In this document: positions 39,199 through 49,438 of the stretch, in pieces
Layout: the number at the start of each line of letters is the position of its first letter
Position numbering within the stretch: position 1 is the stretch's first letter
DNA from: Ustilago trichophora
Lineage: Eukaryota > Basidiomycota > Ustilaginomycetes > Ustilaginales > Ustilaginaceae
Direction of reading: 5' to 3'
Assembly (NCBI GenBank): GCA_900323505.1
Contig: OOIN01000020.1
Span: 434,001 to 498,000, forward strand
Length of the DNA stretch: 64,000 nt
Position numbers and translations under genes: made by a program
The notes under the pieces: generated by a model
What the model was told of the DNA's origin: nothing
What the model saw: the letters and a program-made list of their open reading frames with translations, nothing else
The model's database searches: none

Positions 39199-41913
39199 GG
39201 CGGATGCTGAATCCTAATGCTCAAACTTTGGATGGCGTCGAGAAGGTAGTAGTTTGTGCGTCGAAAGCTTTATGATGATGATGATCCGAGCGCGATTCCT
39301 CCACTTTTTTTTTGTAGCCAATCCGAGATGATGGCATCGGCATGCAGACGTCCATCCATGTGATTTGATCTAACATCTCGTTATTGGAAAGTCGGCGGGT
39401 GCCGTTCTAACATTTTGATAAAATTGCTATGCGATCTGAACAGCGGAAACTGCTCTTGGCAGCGCCAAACGCTTTCTCTCTCACTCTCTGTCATGCTGGT
39501 CCAGACCCAGCAGCTTAAACTGCGGTAAAACGAAACTTGACGACGGATGCAGTTAGCTCGACCGACGAAAGGCAGCTCAGGCGCTAATTTGGTCGTGTTG
39601 ATGCCGCGACGGAGTGCAAACTCTAACGCCCCGACGTGTTTCATTGGCATGGAAGCCAGGCGCCGTATGACACACACACACACACACACAGAGAGAGAGG
39701 GGGAGAGAGAGACAGACGTTGAGCATGTTTCTCGGCTATGCGGGGGAAGGGGAACAAGGCGCTCGTGGCGTGGGGTCGATCCGCTTACGGGCACGAGGGC
39801 GATCAAAGCAGATCCGTGCATCCCTTGCGCGTGTCTGGAGCAGTCCTCGCAGCTGCATTGTAGTGGCGCTTGGCTGAGAGCGCCACTTTGATGTATGGCA
39901 CAAGCGTTGAGAGGAGTAGTTATGATTGTTTATGCCAAGGCAAGAGGTGCAGCAAATGGACATCTTGGCTGGGGTTAGATGTCAGCTTGAGCAACACGCT
40001 TGAATGGGCTTTTTACAAGGTCGAGCAAGCCACTTGAACCCAAAGATTACCTCGAGGTGAGGCTGGGTTGAGTAGAGTAGGTTGGATTTGAGCTGATCAT
40101 TGCGTGATGTGCATGAAGCACACATGAAACCAGCTTCCAGAAGTGGAGGGCCCAATAGGTTGTCTCTGTCGGCCATTTGTTAGTGTACTGTGTGTTGCCG
40201 CATCCGGTTCACATCTTTTCTTGGCGTCGACAAACTATTTCTGGTTCAAGATTGTGTCCATGACCAATGACTACAGTACACTGCAAGCTCAGACGAGGAC
40301 GGGTGAATGGTTGACCGGTCCATCCACAATATTGCAAACGAGGACAGGCCACAAGTCGTCATGCTGCTTGTCTGAGCACCAAAAGGACAATGATGGAATT
40401 GGTGGGATAGACGTGGATTGCCCAAGTGAAACACAAAAAGTATTAAAAAAAAGGACTCGAGGTGGAAGCAGCAGACTAAGTTAGCGTCATGGTGCCACAA
40501 AATGTGGATGGGTTCAGTTGCATCCGACGATCTGTCTCACCTTTCTTTTTTTTCTTTCTCTTTTTCTCTCCTTCTGTTTCACTTTTCTGTGGCTCCCACC
40601 TTTTGGATCGTACAGTACAACGAGAGAGAGATTCGATCGGGATACCAGAAACACCAAAAAACCAGCTCCGAGCCATTTGTCTAAAGGCAACAGTTGAGAG
40701 TTGCCGTCTCGGTGAGATGTACACTGACGAATTGCGCTTTTCATTTGAGGCGTTCTTTCCGCTGCTGTGCCTTTTTGATGCCGCCGTGTTTGAGCGTGTC
40801 TCGCGTCATTTTTGTTTTTCTTTCTTTCTTTCTTGATTTGTTTTTACCCATCCAAAGACGCACGCGAGTGAATGCGCTCCTTTGGCGACACTCTCTGACT
40901 GATGAGCAATGCAAGAGCTGTGCTTTCCAACGGGACAAGAGTAGCACAAACTGCCTTTTTTAGGGTCGATAGTGTTGGTCTCGCTGCTTCAGCTGCAGGT
41001 CTGCAAGTCTGCAACCGATCATCATCCCGCCCTGTCTGCCCGCCCAACCGCCCCGCCGCCGCCTTTTTTCATTTACATATTCCCAACTCCGAGAATCATT
41101 CTCTTCTTAGCACTTCTTACTGTACATTCTGCAACATCCAAACCCTACAATCCACGACAAATCTGCTCGGTCAAGTCGCCTCCAACTGGTCTCGGTCATT
41201 GCACTCGTCGAATCGCAACTCTGCGCATCCGTGTTGCAGCTTCCGTTTTGCTCGTCCATATCCCGTCACAGCCTCTTCTGCAGTCTCTCCTCACCATCCG
41301 CCACCCTTTGCAGCCTTTGCATCCATCCTCCGGCTCATAAGCTACCCTACGCTACTCACACTCACTCGCCCTTCTCGGCCTCGTCGTCACACTCCCGCTT
41401 TTTGCGCTTCCTTTTTCTGCAACCAAGGACACTGTGGACCCTTTCCTCGACCGCTTTTGGAAGCAGCCTCTTTACCCCGCCACTCTCTCCCTTCGAATTC
41501 TTGCTGACGTCAAGATACAAGCTCTGCCCATATCGCCATCATCACTCGCTTCACCTCACACAATTTTCTTCTTCGGCCGCCGTTTTTTTTTTTTTCTTCT
41601 TCCCACCATCTTCGTATACCATTCCCTTTCTCGACTGCAATAGACCGAACAGACTCAACAGAGCTTTCGTAGCATACTCTTCACCACCAACACGCACTTC
41701 ACCTCGCACGTCGAGCAGATACACATGTTCCATCCTTGACCCATTCGCATCGTTGCTCGCCTTCCATCATTCCACGACTATTGCTCCAACCATAGCGATC
41801 CACCTTGCGTCTGTTCTCGCTCAGCAGGCCAAGGCTCTTGTTACCTGCACTCTACTGACGCGGTCCTTCCTCGGCTCAGCGCTCGAAGCGCGGGTCGCCA
41901 ACTCTCGTCCAAC
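39199..41913. other. Gene-free 2.7-kb region with simple repeats and a long pyrimidine-rich leader
   Basis: No convincing gene is seen on either strand. The region contains (AC)n-(AG)n at 39669-39712, TACAGTA or TACTGTA sites at 40273, 40611 and 41118, and T/C-rich runs near 40545-40575 and 40815-40835. From about 41030 to 41913 the plus strand is strongly C/T rich with few purine runs, as expected for the promoter and leader of the carrier gene. The open frames here have low-complexity Ser/Pro/Leu composition and no family resemblance. Confidence 0.55.
39669..39712. repeat. (AC)n-(AG)n compound microsatellite
   Basis: Ten or more AC units followed directly by AG units with GGGG interruptions. 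Confidence 0.9.
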
Positions 41914-44900
41914 ATGAAGTCCCCGGAACTCGACACGTCGGCTACCTTTGGCGCTCCAGCCACAGGCCTCGGTGTTGCTGGTGTCAGCCTCGCCTCTGGC
42001 TCTTCTACAACTTCGCATGGCTCACCTTCTCTCACAAAGACTCCACGATGGGGTAGCATCCGTCAACGCTTCAGCAGTATCCAGTCGCGTGACAGCCCCT
42101 CGGTCCCCGTCGACAGCGTCGACGATGGCATGTGGGATAAGAACGACGCTGCCTTCCTCGAAGAAGTCGCCCGATCTTCGCCTCTTTTGCTCGCATCTCC
42201 AGAACGCTTCGACTCGCTAGCTCCTGTCTTTGAGGACACTTACACCGGTCGCTCCTCCATGTCTGCGTTGCGAGCTCACAGCTTCAATCGGCCTCAGGAT
42301 GCCGAACATCACGCCGCCTTGTCCCATCGCTCATCCTACCAACCACGCCCTTCTTCCGCCTCGGCGTCGACACCATCCTCCTCTACTTCTGCTGCCTCAG
42401 CCTGGTCCACACCCGTCGTCACTCACGACGACATTCCTGGTCCCAGCGTCCCGTATGGATCGACAAAACCTTGGCCTCGCTCCATGCGAAGGATGGCGTC
42501 CGCTACCATGTTGCCCGACCTCCCCGAACAGAATCGCGCCGACGACATTGTCACCATTTCACGTCCTTCCACGACCTCATCCGCTGGATCTATGGCTCCG
42601 CCGCTTCTACCACCCATCGGGTCTTCGGCGTCCTTCATGTCGAACAGCTTTGCCAGCATCCACGCCTATCCCTCTCCCGGCGGCAAGAGCAGCACACATT
42701 CCAGCGTTCGATCCAGTCCCAGCATTCCTCACAGCGTACACGCCGGAAGCGACGCCGCACGATCTGCAACCGCAGACCAGTATCCACGCTCGCCCTCTCT
42801 TCACAGCGCATCTTCCTTCACCACCTCGGGCTACACCTTTCGCTCGATCGACGACCGCAACATGGATCTGGACGGTCGGATGCGAACCATCTCTTCCGTA
42901 TCGGCAACCAGCTCCGCTCTTGCACCCTCCATCACCGGTATGGACCGCCGCACCAGTCGAAGCGTCGTTGGGAGCCCTCTAGCAGTCAGGACATCCTTTT
43001 CCGGCTCAAGGCCTTCCAGTCCCGATGCGCTTCTCCACGACCATAGTGCCATTTTCGCGGCCTCTCCAATTCTGACGCGTGTGGCGGCCGAGAGTGGCAC
43101 GATGGCCGTCGCATCCAGCAGCGCGCGTCGCCCTTCCATTGCTAGTGTCCTCGACTCGCCTCAGATTGGTGCTTCTTCAGCTCATGCACATGCGCAGCAC
43201 TCTACGCCTCAGCATGCGTCCGAACCTTTCCCACAGCGTGCAGGCGCTGACGATGCAGCCAGCCAGACCACTGCTACTGCCAGAGGCAAGCGCATGGCCT
43301 CAGCAAGCATGAGAGGTGTGCCAGGCAGCCCCACAAAGAGGTCCAGTGCGCTTCTTGCCGCGACATCGGTATTTGCTGCATCCTCGATCTCCCCAGCAGA
43401 ACCAGGCTCGGAAAGGCCTGTCACCGTTGTGCGCAAACATACAAAGAACAAGAGCAGTCTTGTTTCAGGACTACGCAAGTTGATGGGCAAGAAGGAACGA
43501 GACAACAAGGGCGCCTCTACCTCGGACGCAGCTCCGGCCACCGACAGTACTTCTGCACGACCCATGCCGCCTACGCCCGCCTCAGCGCTTTCGGATGCCA
43601 CTGTCAACCGACGTTCGATGCGATCGCGAGCCATGAGCATCGACGCGCCCAGTCGTGGGGGTCTCAACCTCTTTGGACTGGCACCCGACGCCTTTGGGGC
43701 CGAAACAAGCGTCGAACTATCGCGTGATCACAACGACAGCCAAGTAGGCATCAACGACTCCAATGCCTATGCGTCGCCAAGCATGGCACGGCGCTCACCC
43801 TCCCTGGATCTGCTGCGAGGCTTCGGCACAATGGGTAAAGTCTCGCAAGCCCATCCATCCGAGTCGAGTACCGAGGGTTACACTGCACCCGCCTCGCCGC
43901 GTTCTCGTACCAAGAGCATCGATGGTCTCACACGACCACTGCGCGATGTGCTCTCACAGCGACCTCGCAAGGACTCGAACAATGCTGCGGCTCGTGCCAG
44001 TGTCATTGAGCACATTTCGCACAACGAGGCGCGCCGCATGACTGGCAACACTGGACCTGTCATCCTGAGAAGCAAGGAAGCCATGGAGGAACACCGGTCA
44101 CAGTATGCAACTTTTCCCACAGAGATTGGTCTTCCCGACCGTTCCAACTTTGACGTCCAGCACCTCGCCTCGCCTCCTCCACGCGAGGCCAATTTGAGCC
44201 AAACAGCCGCTGGTCAGAACATGGCCAACCCGGTCGGGGCTCTAAGTGTTTCGAATGTCCAGTCACCCGCCCGACCGCAGCGCCCAGAAGACACGAGCCC
44301 ACAGAGTGGTGCGTCCATCGAGCAGATCACACCTTCCAACAGTGGAGGGGCTGTCAGCGGGACCGGCAGCAGCAACATTGGCGGCATTGCGTCGTCTGGC
44401 TCGTCGTTTGTCTCCTCCAGCTCCGCTGCGACCGATCCGTCTGTTGTTCTGCGTGCACCCTTCTCGTTCCAGTCGCAAGCGTACAGACCGTACTCGCGCG
44501 ACTCTCACAGCTCATCGTCCAAGACGCAGCCGAGTCCACCATCGAGTCCAGGATCGTTCGCTGTCCATCTCCCGGATCTTGCGCCATTTGGAGTCTATGA
44601 CGGCAATAATCACAAGCTCGGGCACCGTGTCGCGCCAGCTTTGAGCTCGCAGAGCGCTCTCGGCCCCGTCCACAGCGGAAAGGCACTCGATACATCCTCC
44701 AGTGAGACTTGTGCTACGATGCCTCCGTCTGCTGGTGTGCAAACCGCAAAGCGTGGACATGCCAGTCGTCGTTCACTCAACTCTCTGGTCAGCAGCAAGC
44801 CTTGGTCGAGCTTCTTGGGATCTCCCATCCTTGGCAGCAACAGCTCACACTCGCACAACAAGCGTGTATCAGCTGCCTCGATCTCGCGACCCTTGTCGGT

Positions 44901-47367
44901 ATCGTCGTCAGCGTTTTCGAGTGATGTGCACAGTAGTTTGAGTTCCGACGTTGCCGATCTGACGCTGCGTGCGTCGGATTTTGCGGCATCTCGTTCGCGC
45001 GTACGCGTTGACTCGACGCATTCGAATTTTTCGGAACCGGGATTTCAGGGTTGGCAGCAGCATCCGAACAATTTTGGTTCGAATGTGCACGGCCATTCTC
45101 ATTCGAACTCACACTCGCACAACTTTGGCTTAGCGCCATCACCCTCGGGCCCTCATCTTCTTGCCCTTGCTCCACCTGCAGCGACCGTAGCTTCCTCTGG
45201 CTCTTCGCACCACTCGCACTGCTCACACTCTAATTCGAGCACATCGACAGCTTCTGCATCGGCTTCCACAACGGCCCTTGCTCCCACTTTGCATCGACTC
45301 GTCCCCACATCGTCCAACTCGGCACTCAGGCAGCAGGGGCCCAATTTACTTCGACGTCCCGCTACCGGTGACGAGACCTCCTCTCCTCAACTTGTCAGCA
45401 GCGGCAGCTTTCAGGTCGGTGGCACCTCTGCTCCCACTGTATCTTCACCTCTGATCCGCTCGTCATCGATTCAGGCGTTTCAAGACGTTCGATCTTCCAC
45501 TGCTTCTCTCGGTGGAGTGTCCAGTACATCGCCACAGACAACACCAGGCTTTTCGTCTCGGCCTCGTCCTGCTGGTGCTGGTCACCGCTCTTCCGCGTCA
45601 GGCTCTTCGCTCTCGCACCGCAAGCGCCCCTCATTTGGTCTTGCCATTGAGCCTGCCGCCCATTCGGCCTTTGACAGCATCCCGAGCCCGCTGCTGCGCA
45701 CTCGTCGCATTTCCCTAGCGCTTCCGGAAGGTGCAGCCCCCCAGCGGCCTTTCTCGACATCGTCGGCATCAGCAGCAGGTCGAACGCCTTCTGGTAGCTC
45801 GTCTAGCACCAGTCCTGACAGGTCAGCACGTGCCTCTGCCGCTACTCTGTCGTCCAGCCACCACTTTGACGACGAGGACAACATCGAAATCGAGACGCTT
45901 CGCGATAGCACTCCGGTAAAGGCGACTTATACCCCCTCTGGCCCACTCTTGGCAGCCGCTCCGCTGTTCCAAGGTTCGGTGCCAGCCCTTGAAAACGCCA
46001 TGGCAGCTGCTTCGCTTGGCCCCATCTCGAACCACCGTCACTCGGTCTCTGTCCCCATGGATGAGGGCGATTCGCCTCGACAGCATCAGGAGGAGAGCTG
46101 GAATCGTGTTACGGGCGGAGCTGCACTCACGCACGGCAGCGCCGAGGAGACGCAGCAGCAAGCATCCCGCCAGTACATGATCCACTCGCCCAACGAGGAA
46201 GAAGGGCCTGTGCTCGCCATGCCCGAGTCGATTCCAGCATCATCAGGACGCCTCAGCCAGGCCTCCAAAGATATTGCCTTCGGCTCGATTGCAGGTATGA
46301 TCAGCAAGGTGTTTGAGCACCCTTTCGATCTCGTCAAAGTGCGTTTGCAGACGCAGTCGGCCGATCGTCCGCCGCGATACGCCGGAGCGTTCGACTGCTT
46401 CAAGCAGACGTATCTTCACGAAGGCATTCGTGGTCTCTACCGCGGTCTCAGCATGCCCGTGCTTGGTGCAACGCTCGAAAATGCATGTTTGTTCTTCACG
46501 TACAACCAAGTGCAGTCAGCAATCCGATGGGCCAACGGTGAGGCTAGCAGCGCATCCGCGGCTCAGGCTGACGCCGAGTCGCCGCTCTCGATTCCGCAGC
46601 TCGCCATTGCAGCAGCTGGTGCTGGTTCGGTCACCAGTCTGGTGCTCACTCCCATCGAGCTGATCAAGTGCAAGATGCAGGTGCAGATGATCACGCAGGA
46701 GCACCATGTTCCCGCCAAAAGCACAGCTGCTACTGCTGCCTCTGCAACCCCTGTAGCCCCTGTAGCCCGATCGCAGCTCCAACAGACACGCTCGCTGTAT
46801 ACGAGCGCGATCCGATCTGCCTCTGCCAGCGCGACATCCTCAACACAGGCATTCAAATCCCTCGACGGTCCCCTGACCATCCTACGACGCACCATAGCAT
46901 CCGACGGCATCCGCGGCTTGTGGCTCGGTCAAACCGGCACTCTCCTTCGCGAGACCGGTGGTGGCGTTGCATGGTTCCTCGCCTTCGAATCGTGTTCTCG
47001 CTATCTCATCGCACGGAAAAAGGCACTCTGGAAGCGCGACAACGTGACCAAAAAGGACCTCACTTCGCTCGAACTCGTCGGCTCCGGCGCTTTGGCAGGT
47101 ATAAGCTACAACGTCGTCCTCTTCCCTGCCGACTGCGTCAAGTCGACCATGCAGACCGAACGAGAGATGCGCGCCGTCTCTTCCTCAACGGAGAAGTGGA
47201 AGGGTACAGGATTCTACGATACCTTCAAGAAAATTTACAGGACCAGAGGTGTTAGGGGTCTGTATGCGGGTTGTGGAGTGACTTGTTTGAGGAGTGCTCC
47301 GTCGAGTGCCATCATCTTTTTGATGTACAACAAGCTCGAAAAGCTCAGTGACGATTATGGACTGTAG
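41914..47367 (+). CDS. Mitochondrial carrier (ornithine carrier-like) with a giant disordered N-terminal extension
   Basis: A single uninterrupted 1817-aa frame. The C-terminal 370 residues are a complete mitochondrial carrier with three repeats, each with the PX[DE]XX[KR] signature: PFDLVKVRLQ, PIELIKCKMQ and PADCVKSTMQ. The block RETGGGVAWFLAFE and the overall pattern resemble the ornithine/basic amino acid carrier group (ORT1/ARG11). Residues 1-1435 are Ser/Ala/Pro/Thr-rich with no membrane segment and a few basic clusters (RKHTKNKSSLVSGLRKLMGK near 509). An internal ATG at 46219 (M1436) would give a normal 382-aa carrier. I cannot tell whether the long form is translated, or whether an unseen splice or promoter separates the two parts. 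A MITE begins 37 bp after the stop. Confidence 0.8.
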   Translation: MKSPELDTSATFGAPATGLGVAGVSLASGSSTTSHGSPSLTKTPRWGSIRQRFSSIQSRDSPSVPVDSVDDGMWDKNDAAFLEEVARSSPLLLASPERFDSLAPVFEDTYTGRSSMSALRAHSFNRPQDAEHHAALSHRSSYQPRPSSASASTPSSSTSAASAWSTPVVTHDDIPGPSVPYGSTKPWPRSMRRMASATMLPDLPEQNRADDIVTISRPSTTSSAGSMAPPLLPPIGSSASFMSNSFASIHAYPSPGGKSSTHSSVRSSPSIPHSVHAGSDAARSATADQYPRSPSLHSASSFTTSGYTFRSIDDRNMDLDGRMRTISSVSATSSALAPSITGMDRRTSRSVVGSPLAVRTSFSGSRPSSPDALLHDHSAIFAASPILTRVAAESGTMAVASSSARRPSIASVLDSPQIGASSAHAHAQHSTPQHASEPFPQRAGADDAASQTTATARGKRMASASMRGVPGSPTKRSSALLAATSVFAASSISPAEPGSERPVTVVRKHTKNKSSLVSGLRKLMGKKERDNKGASTSDAAPATDSTSARPMPPTPASALSDATVNRRSMRSRAMSIDAPSRGGLNLFGLAPDAFGAETSVELSRDHNDSQVGINDSNAYASPSMARRSPSLDLLRGFGTMGKVSQAHPSESSTEGYTAPASPRSRTKSIDGLTRPLRDVLSQRPRKDSNNAAARASVIEHISHNEARRMTGNTGPVILRSKEAMEEHRSQYATFPTEIGLPDRSNFDVQHLASPPPREANLSQTAAGQNMANPVGALSVSNVQSPARPQRPEDTSPQSGASIEQITPSNSGGAVSGTGSSNIGGIASSGSSFVSSSSAATDPSVVLRAPFSFQSQAYRPYSRDSHSSSSKTQPSPPSSPGSFAVHLPDLAPFGVYDGNNHKLGHRVAPALSSQSALGPVHSGKALDTSSSETCATMPPSAGVQTAKRGHASRRSLNSLVSSKPWSSFLGSPILGSNSSHSHNKRVSAASISRPLSVSSSAFSSDVHSSLSSDVADLTLRASDFAASRSRVRVDSTHSNFSEPGFQGWQQHPNNFGSNVHGHSHSNSHSHNFGLAPSPSGPHLLALAPPAATVASSGSSHHSHCSHSNSSTSTASASASTTALAPTLHRLVPTSSNSALRQQGPNLLRRPATGDETSSPQLVSSGSFQVGGTSAPTVSSPLIRSSSIQAFQDVRSSTASLGGVSSTSPQTTPGFSSRPRPAGAGHRSSASGSSLSHRKRPSFGLAIEPAAHSAFDSIPSPLLRTRRISLALPEGAAPQRPFSTSSASAAGRTPSGSSSSTSPDRSARASAATLSSSHHFDDEDNIEIETLRDSTPVKATYTPSGPLLAAAPLFQGSVPALENAMAAASLGPISNHRHSVSVPMDEGDSPRQHQEESWNRVTGGAALTHGSAEETQQQASRQYMIHSPNEEEGPVLAMPESIPASSGRLSQASKDIAFGSIAGMISKVFEHPFDLVKVRLQTQSADRPPRYAGAFDCFKQTYLHEGIRGLYRGLSMPVLGATLENACLFFTYNQVQSAIRWANGEASSASAAQADAESPLSIPQLAIAAAGAGSVTSLVLTPIELIKCKMQVQMITQEHHVPAKSTAATAASATPVAPVARSQLQQTRSLYTSAIRSASASATSSTQAFKSLDGPLTILRRTIASDGIRGLWLGQTGTLLRETGGGVAWFLAFESCSRYLIARKKALWKRDNVTKKDLTSLELVGSGALAGISYNVVLFPADCVKSTMQTEREMRAVSSSTEKWKGTGFYDTFKKIYRTRGVRGLYAGCGVTCLRSAPSSAIIFLMYNKLEKLSDDYGL

Positions 47368-47493
47368 AAGGAAGGATAGAAACAGCCGTTATTCTTTAGA
47401 GTACAGTCGCGTCCAAAACTGTCCCATAATTTTGTTCTGAGCCGAATATCAATGAGGCTCCACACCAGTCATTTTTACAAATCTAAGCCTCCT

Positions 47494-47619
47494 CACAAGA
47501 ATGATCACCACCATAATGTCAATATTTTACTAGCTCATATCTAACACCCGGATGTGATAGATGCTATCCATAGCTACAACTTACTCACCAACAGAAAAAA
47601 TAGTTTAGTCTTGGTTATT
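47494..47619 (+). repeat. Left arm of the 126-bp inverted repeat
   Basis: Begins CACAAGAATGATCACCACC and ends TAGTTTAGTCTTGGTTATT. It pairs with 47972-48098 with only a handful of mismatches. Confidence 0.9.
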
Positions 47620-47971
47620 GAACGGGAACAGCATCAAGATAGCCTTAAATTGGGGTCAAAAATTTTGTGAAATTCAACTGTACAGCGCAGTATTGCGAAA
47701 AAACACCCCCCTTCACAAGAATGGAAATCACACTATGATCAATGTTGCTGCTCACTTGCACCAATCATGGTGTGCGTAGCTGGTATGTATAGCTACAACT
47801 TTCTCACCAACATATAGGCAAGTGTCTGCTGACATTGAGGAGAAAAAGGCAGTATAAGGAAGGGTATCTTAAAATTTTCGAATTGAAATTTCCAGAGACT
47901 GATAAAGTGCACAAATGCGCAAATTTTGGACTCAGATTTCCAAAAAAAGAGAGCCAATTCTGCTACAGCAC

Positions 47972-48098
47972 AATAACTAAGACTAAACTATTTTTTCTGT
48001 TGGTGAGTAAGTTGTAGCTATGGATAGCATCTATCACATACAGGTTTTAGATATGAGCTAGTAAAATATTGACATTAAGGTGGTGATCATTCTTGTGT
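47972..48098 (-). repeat. Right arm of the 126-bp inverted repeat
   Basis: Reverse complement of the left arm; the loop between the arms is about 350 bp. Confidence 0.9.
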
Positions 48099-48342
48099 GA
48101 TGTGGTGTTTCAGAGCTAATTGTGTGCTGTGCTGTTGGAAATTTTCAGAATTTGCAACTCAAATTTGGTAAGATACGGGGCAGTATTGGACGCGACTGTA
48201 GATATGTTTTCTTGGTAATCGCGTTTGGCATAGATTCTGATTCCTAGGACCATCAAAGTGTATGTGAAACTGTGAGAACGATGATCGCTGCGAGAAGGAT
48301 GCAAGTACATAGCTGTCGTAGAGTGACAGGACGAGAGATCTT

Positions 48343-49056
48343 TTAGTCGTCAAGGTCGAAGCTCAACCCTTTGCCAGATTGTGCTTTGAGCTTTCTAGCG
48401 TGTGCATTTTTCTCTTTCCTCTTATCCTGTTTTGTTTTTTCTGTTTTGTCTTCTTTTGTGAATGATTGCGAAGTGGGAGCTCTTGACTGACGATCTTGAC
48501 GTATGAGCTGTTTGACATCTTCCAATGTGCCTTTTGCGCTCCCGACCTTGATTTTCTGAGATGTCGGTCTGTTGATGATGGAGTCTACAGAAAGGTGGCT
48601 GGGTTCGGAGGACGGTGCACCGATGGGATCTCTTCTTCGCTTGGATGGTGTTGCACTGGCTGATGCTGCTATGTTCTGAGCCTTTCCTGCAGCGCTGTTT
48701 TCAGATAGGGACGAGGTAGCATTTGATGCCGCTGCTTTTGTCTTTTTGTGCTGTAGCGCCTCGGAGTGGGAAAGATGCTTCCCATCCTTCAAAACGACTA
48801 CCTGCGCCCCGTTCATTTCGTCGTCGCTATCCAGTCCCACATCTTCCCCATCCTCATCATCGTGAGCTTTCCGCTTTCCAGAGGAGGTGGAAGTGACGAA
48901 AGAATCTAGCTCATCCCCACCGCGCTTGGAAGAGGAAGAGGAAGAGTATCGATCGCTCGAAGCCACTTGCGCCTTTAGTGCTTTGAGAAAGGAGGGAACT
49001 TCGGGAGCTCGATACTCTAATGAGCGAGAGGCTAGGTTGCCTTTTCGACTCGACAT
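48343..49056 (-). CDS. DUF4604 family protein (KIAA1143-like)
   Basis: Small, charged, largely disordered protein (237 aa) of the DUF4604 family, whose human member is KIAA1143; the function is unknown. The family landmarks are at both ends: LEYRAPEVPSFLKALKAQV near residues 13-31, AQVVVLKDGKHLSHSEAL in the middle, and the C-terminal GLSFDLDD. The rest is Lys/Ser/Asp-rich with NLS-like basic clusters (KRRRDP, KQDKRKEKNAHARKLK). There is one exon. It diverges from the DUF1365 gene with about 380 bp between start codons. Confidence 0.8.
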   Translation of the reverse strand: MSSRKGNLASRSLEYRAPEVPSFLKALKAQVASSDRYSSSSSSKRGGDELDSFVTSTSSGKRKAHDDEDGEDVGLDSDDEMNGAQVVVLKDGKHLSHSEALQHKKTKAAASNATSSLSENSAAGKAQNIAASASATPSKRRRDPIGAPSSEPSHLSVDSIINRPTSQKIKVGSAKGTLEDVKQLIRQDRQSRAPTSQSFTKEDKTEKTKQDKRKEKNAHARKLKAQSGKGLSFDLDD

Positions 49057-49438
49057 GGTGTGTTTGGAGGAGAATTCGTTGCAGTGACAAGTGGATGGAA
49101 TTGATGACGGTGATTAGGAGAGAAGAGTGCCGTGGATGCCAAGGGATGGAGGAAAGGGTTGGGCAAAAAAGTTGGAACCTGAAAGACGATTCTCTTCGCG
49201 TCCATGTGTACTACTGACTGTAACCGCCGTGTGCACGGTTGTGGAGGCTTGACAAGGCGTGTGTGTCTGTGCTCAGCTTGCATACAACCAACCCTTCTTT
49301 CCCTCCCAATCACCATCACCATCACCATAACCATCTTGCTCCTTGCACCACCACCATCCCACATATTCCTATCTCAGCTTCACGAGGTATGCACTCGACC
49401 AAACCCTGACGACATCTGTCCACTCCTAGGGACTCTCA
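49057..49438. other. Divergent promoter region, DUF4604 / DUF1365 genes
   Basis: No gene is seen. It holds a (CACCAT)n run at 49313-49332. A GTATGC...TAG pair at 49386-49430 could be a very short leader intron, but this is weak. Confidence 0.45.

Larger units (their letters stand above)
47404..48198. mobile_element. Fold-back MITE, Tc1/mariner type, 795 bp
   Basis: AT-rich element bounded by TA (47402-47403 and 48199-48200). The left end is CAGTCGCGTCCAAAACTGTC; the right end reverse-complements to CAGTCGCGTCCAATACTGCC, so the TIR is about 22 bp with two mismatches. Long inverted arms lie inside at 47494-47619 and 47972-48098, about 126 bp and nearly identical, giving a hairpin. A diverged direct copy of the left arm occurs at about 47708-47820. 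No transposase frame is present. It lies in the 3' flank of the carrier gene, convergent with the DUF4604 gene. Confidence 0.88.

Noticed and set aside
40902..41507. 201-codon plus-strand frame upstream of the carrier gene
   Set aside because: Pyrimidine-rich leader sequence gives Ser/Pro/Leu-rich peptide in several frames at once; no conserved motif.
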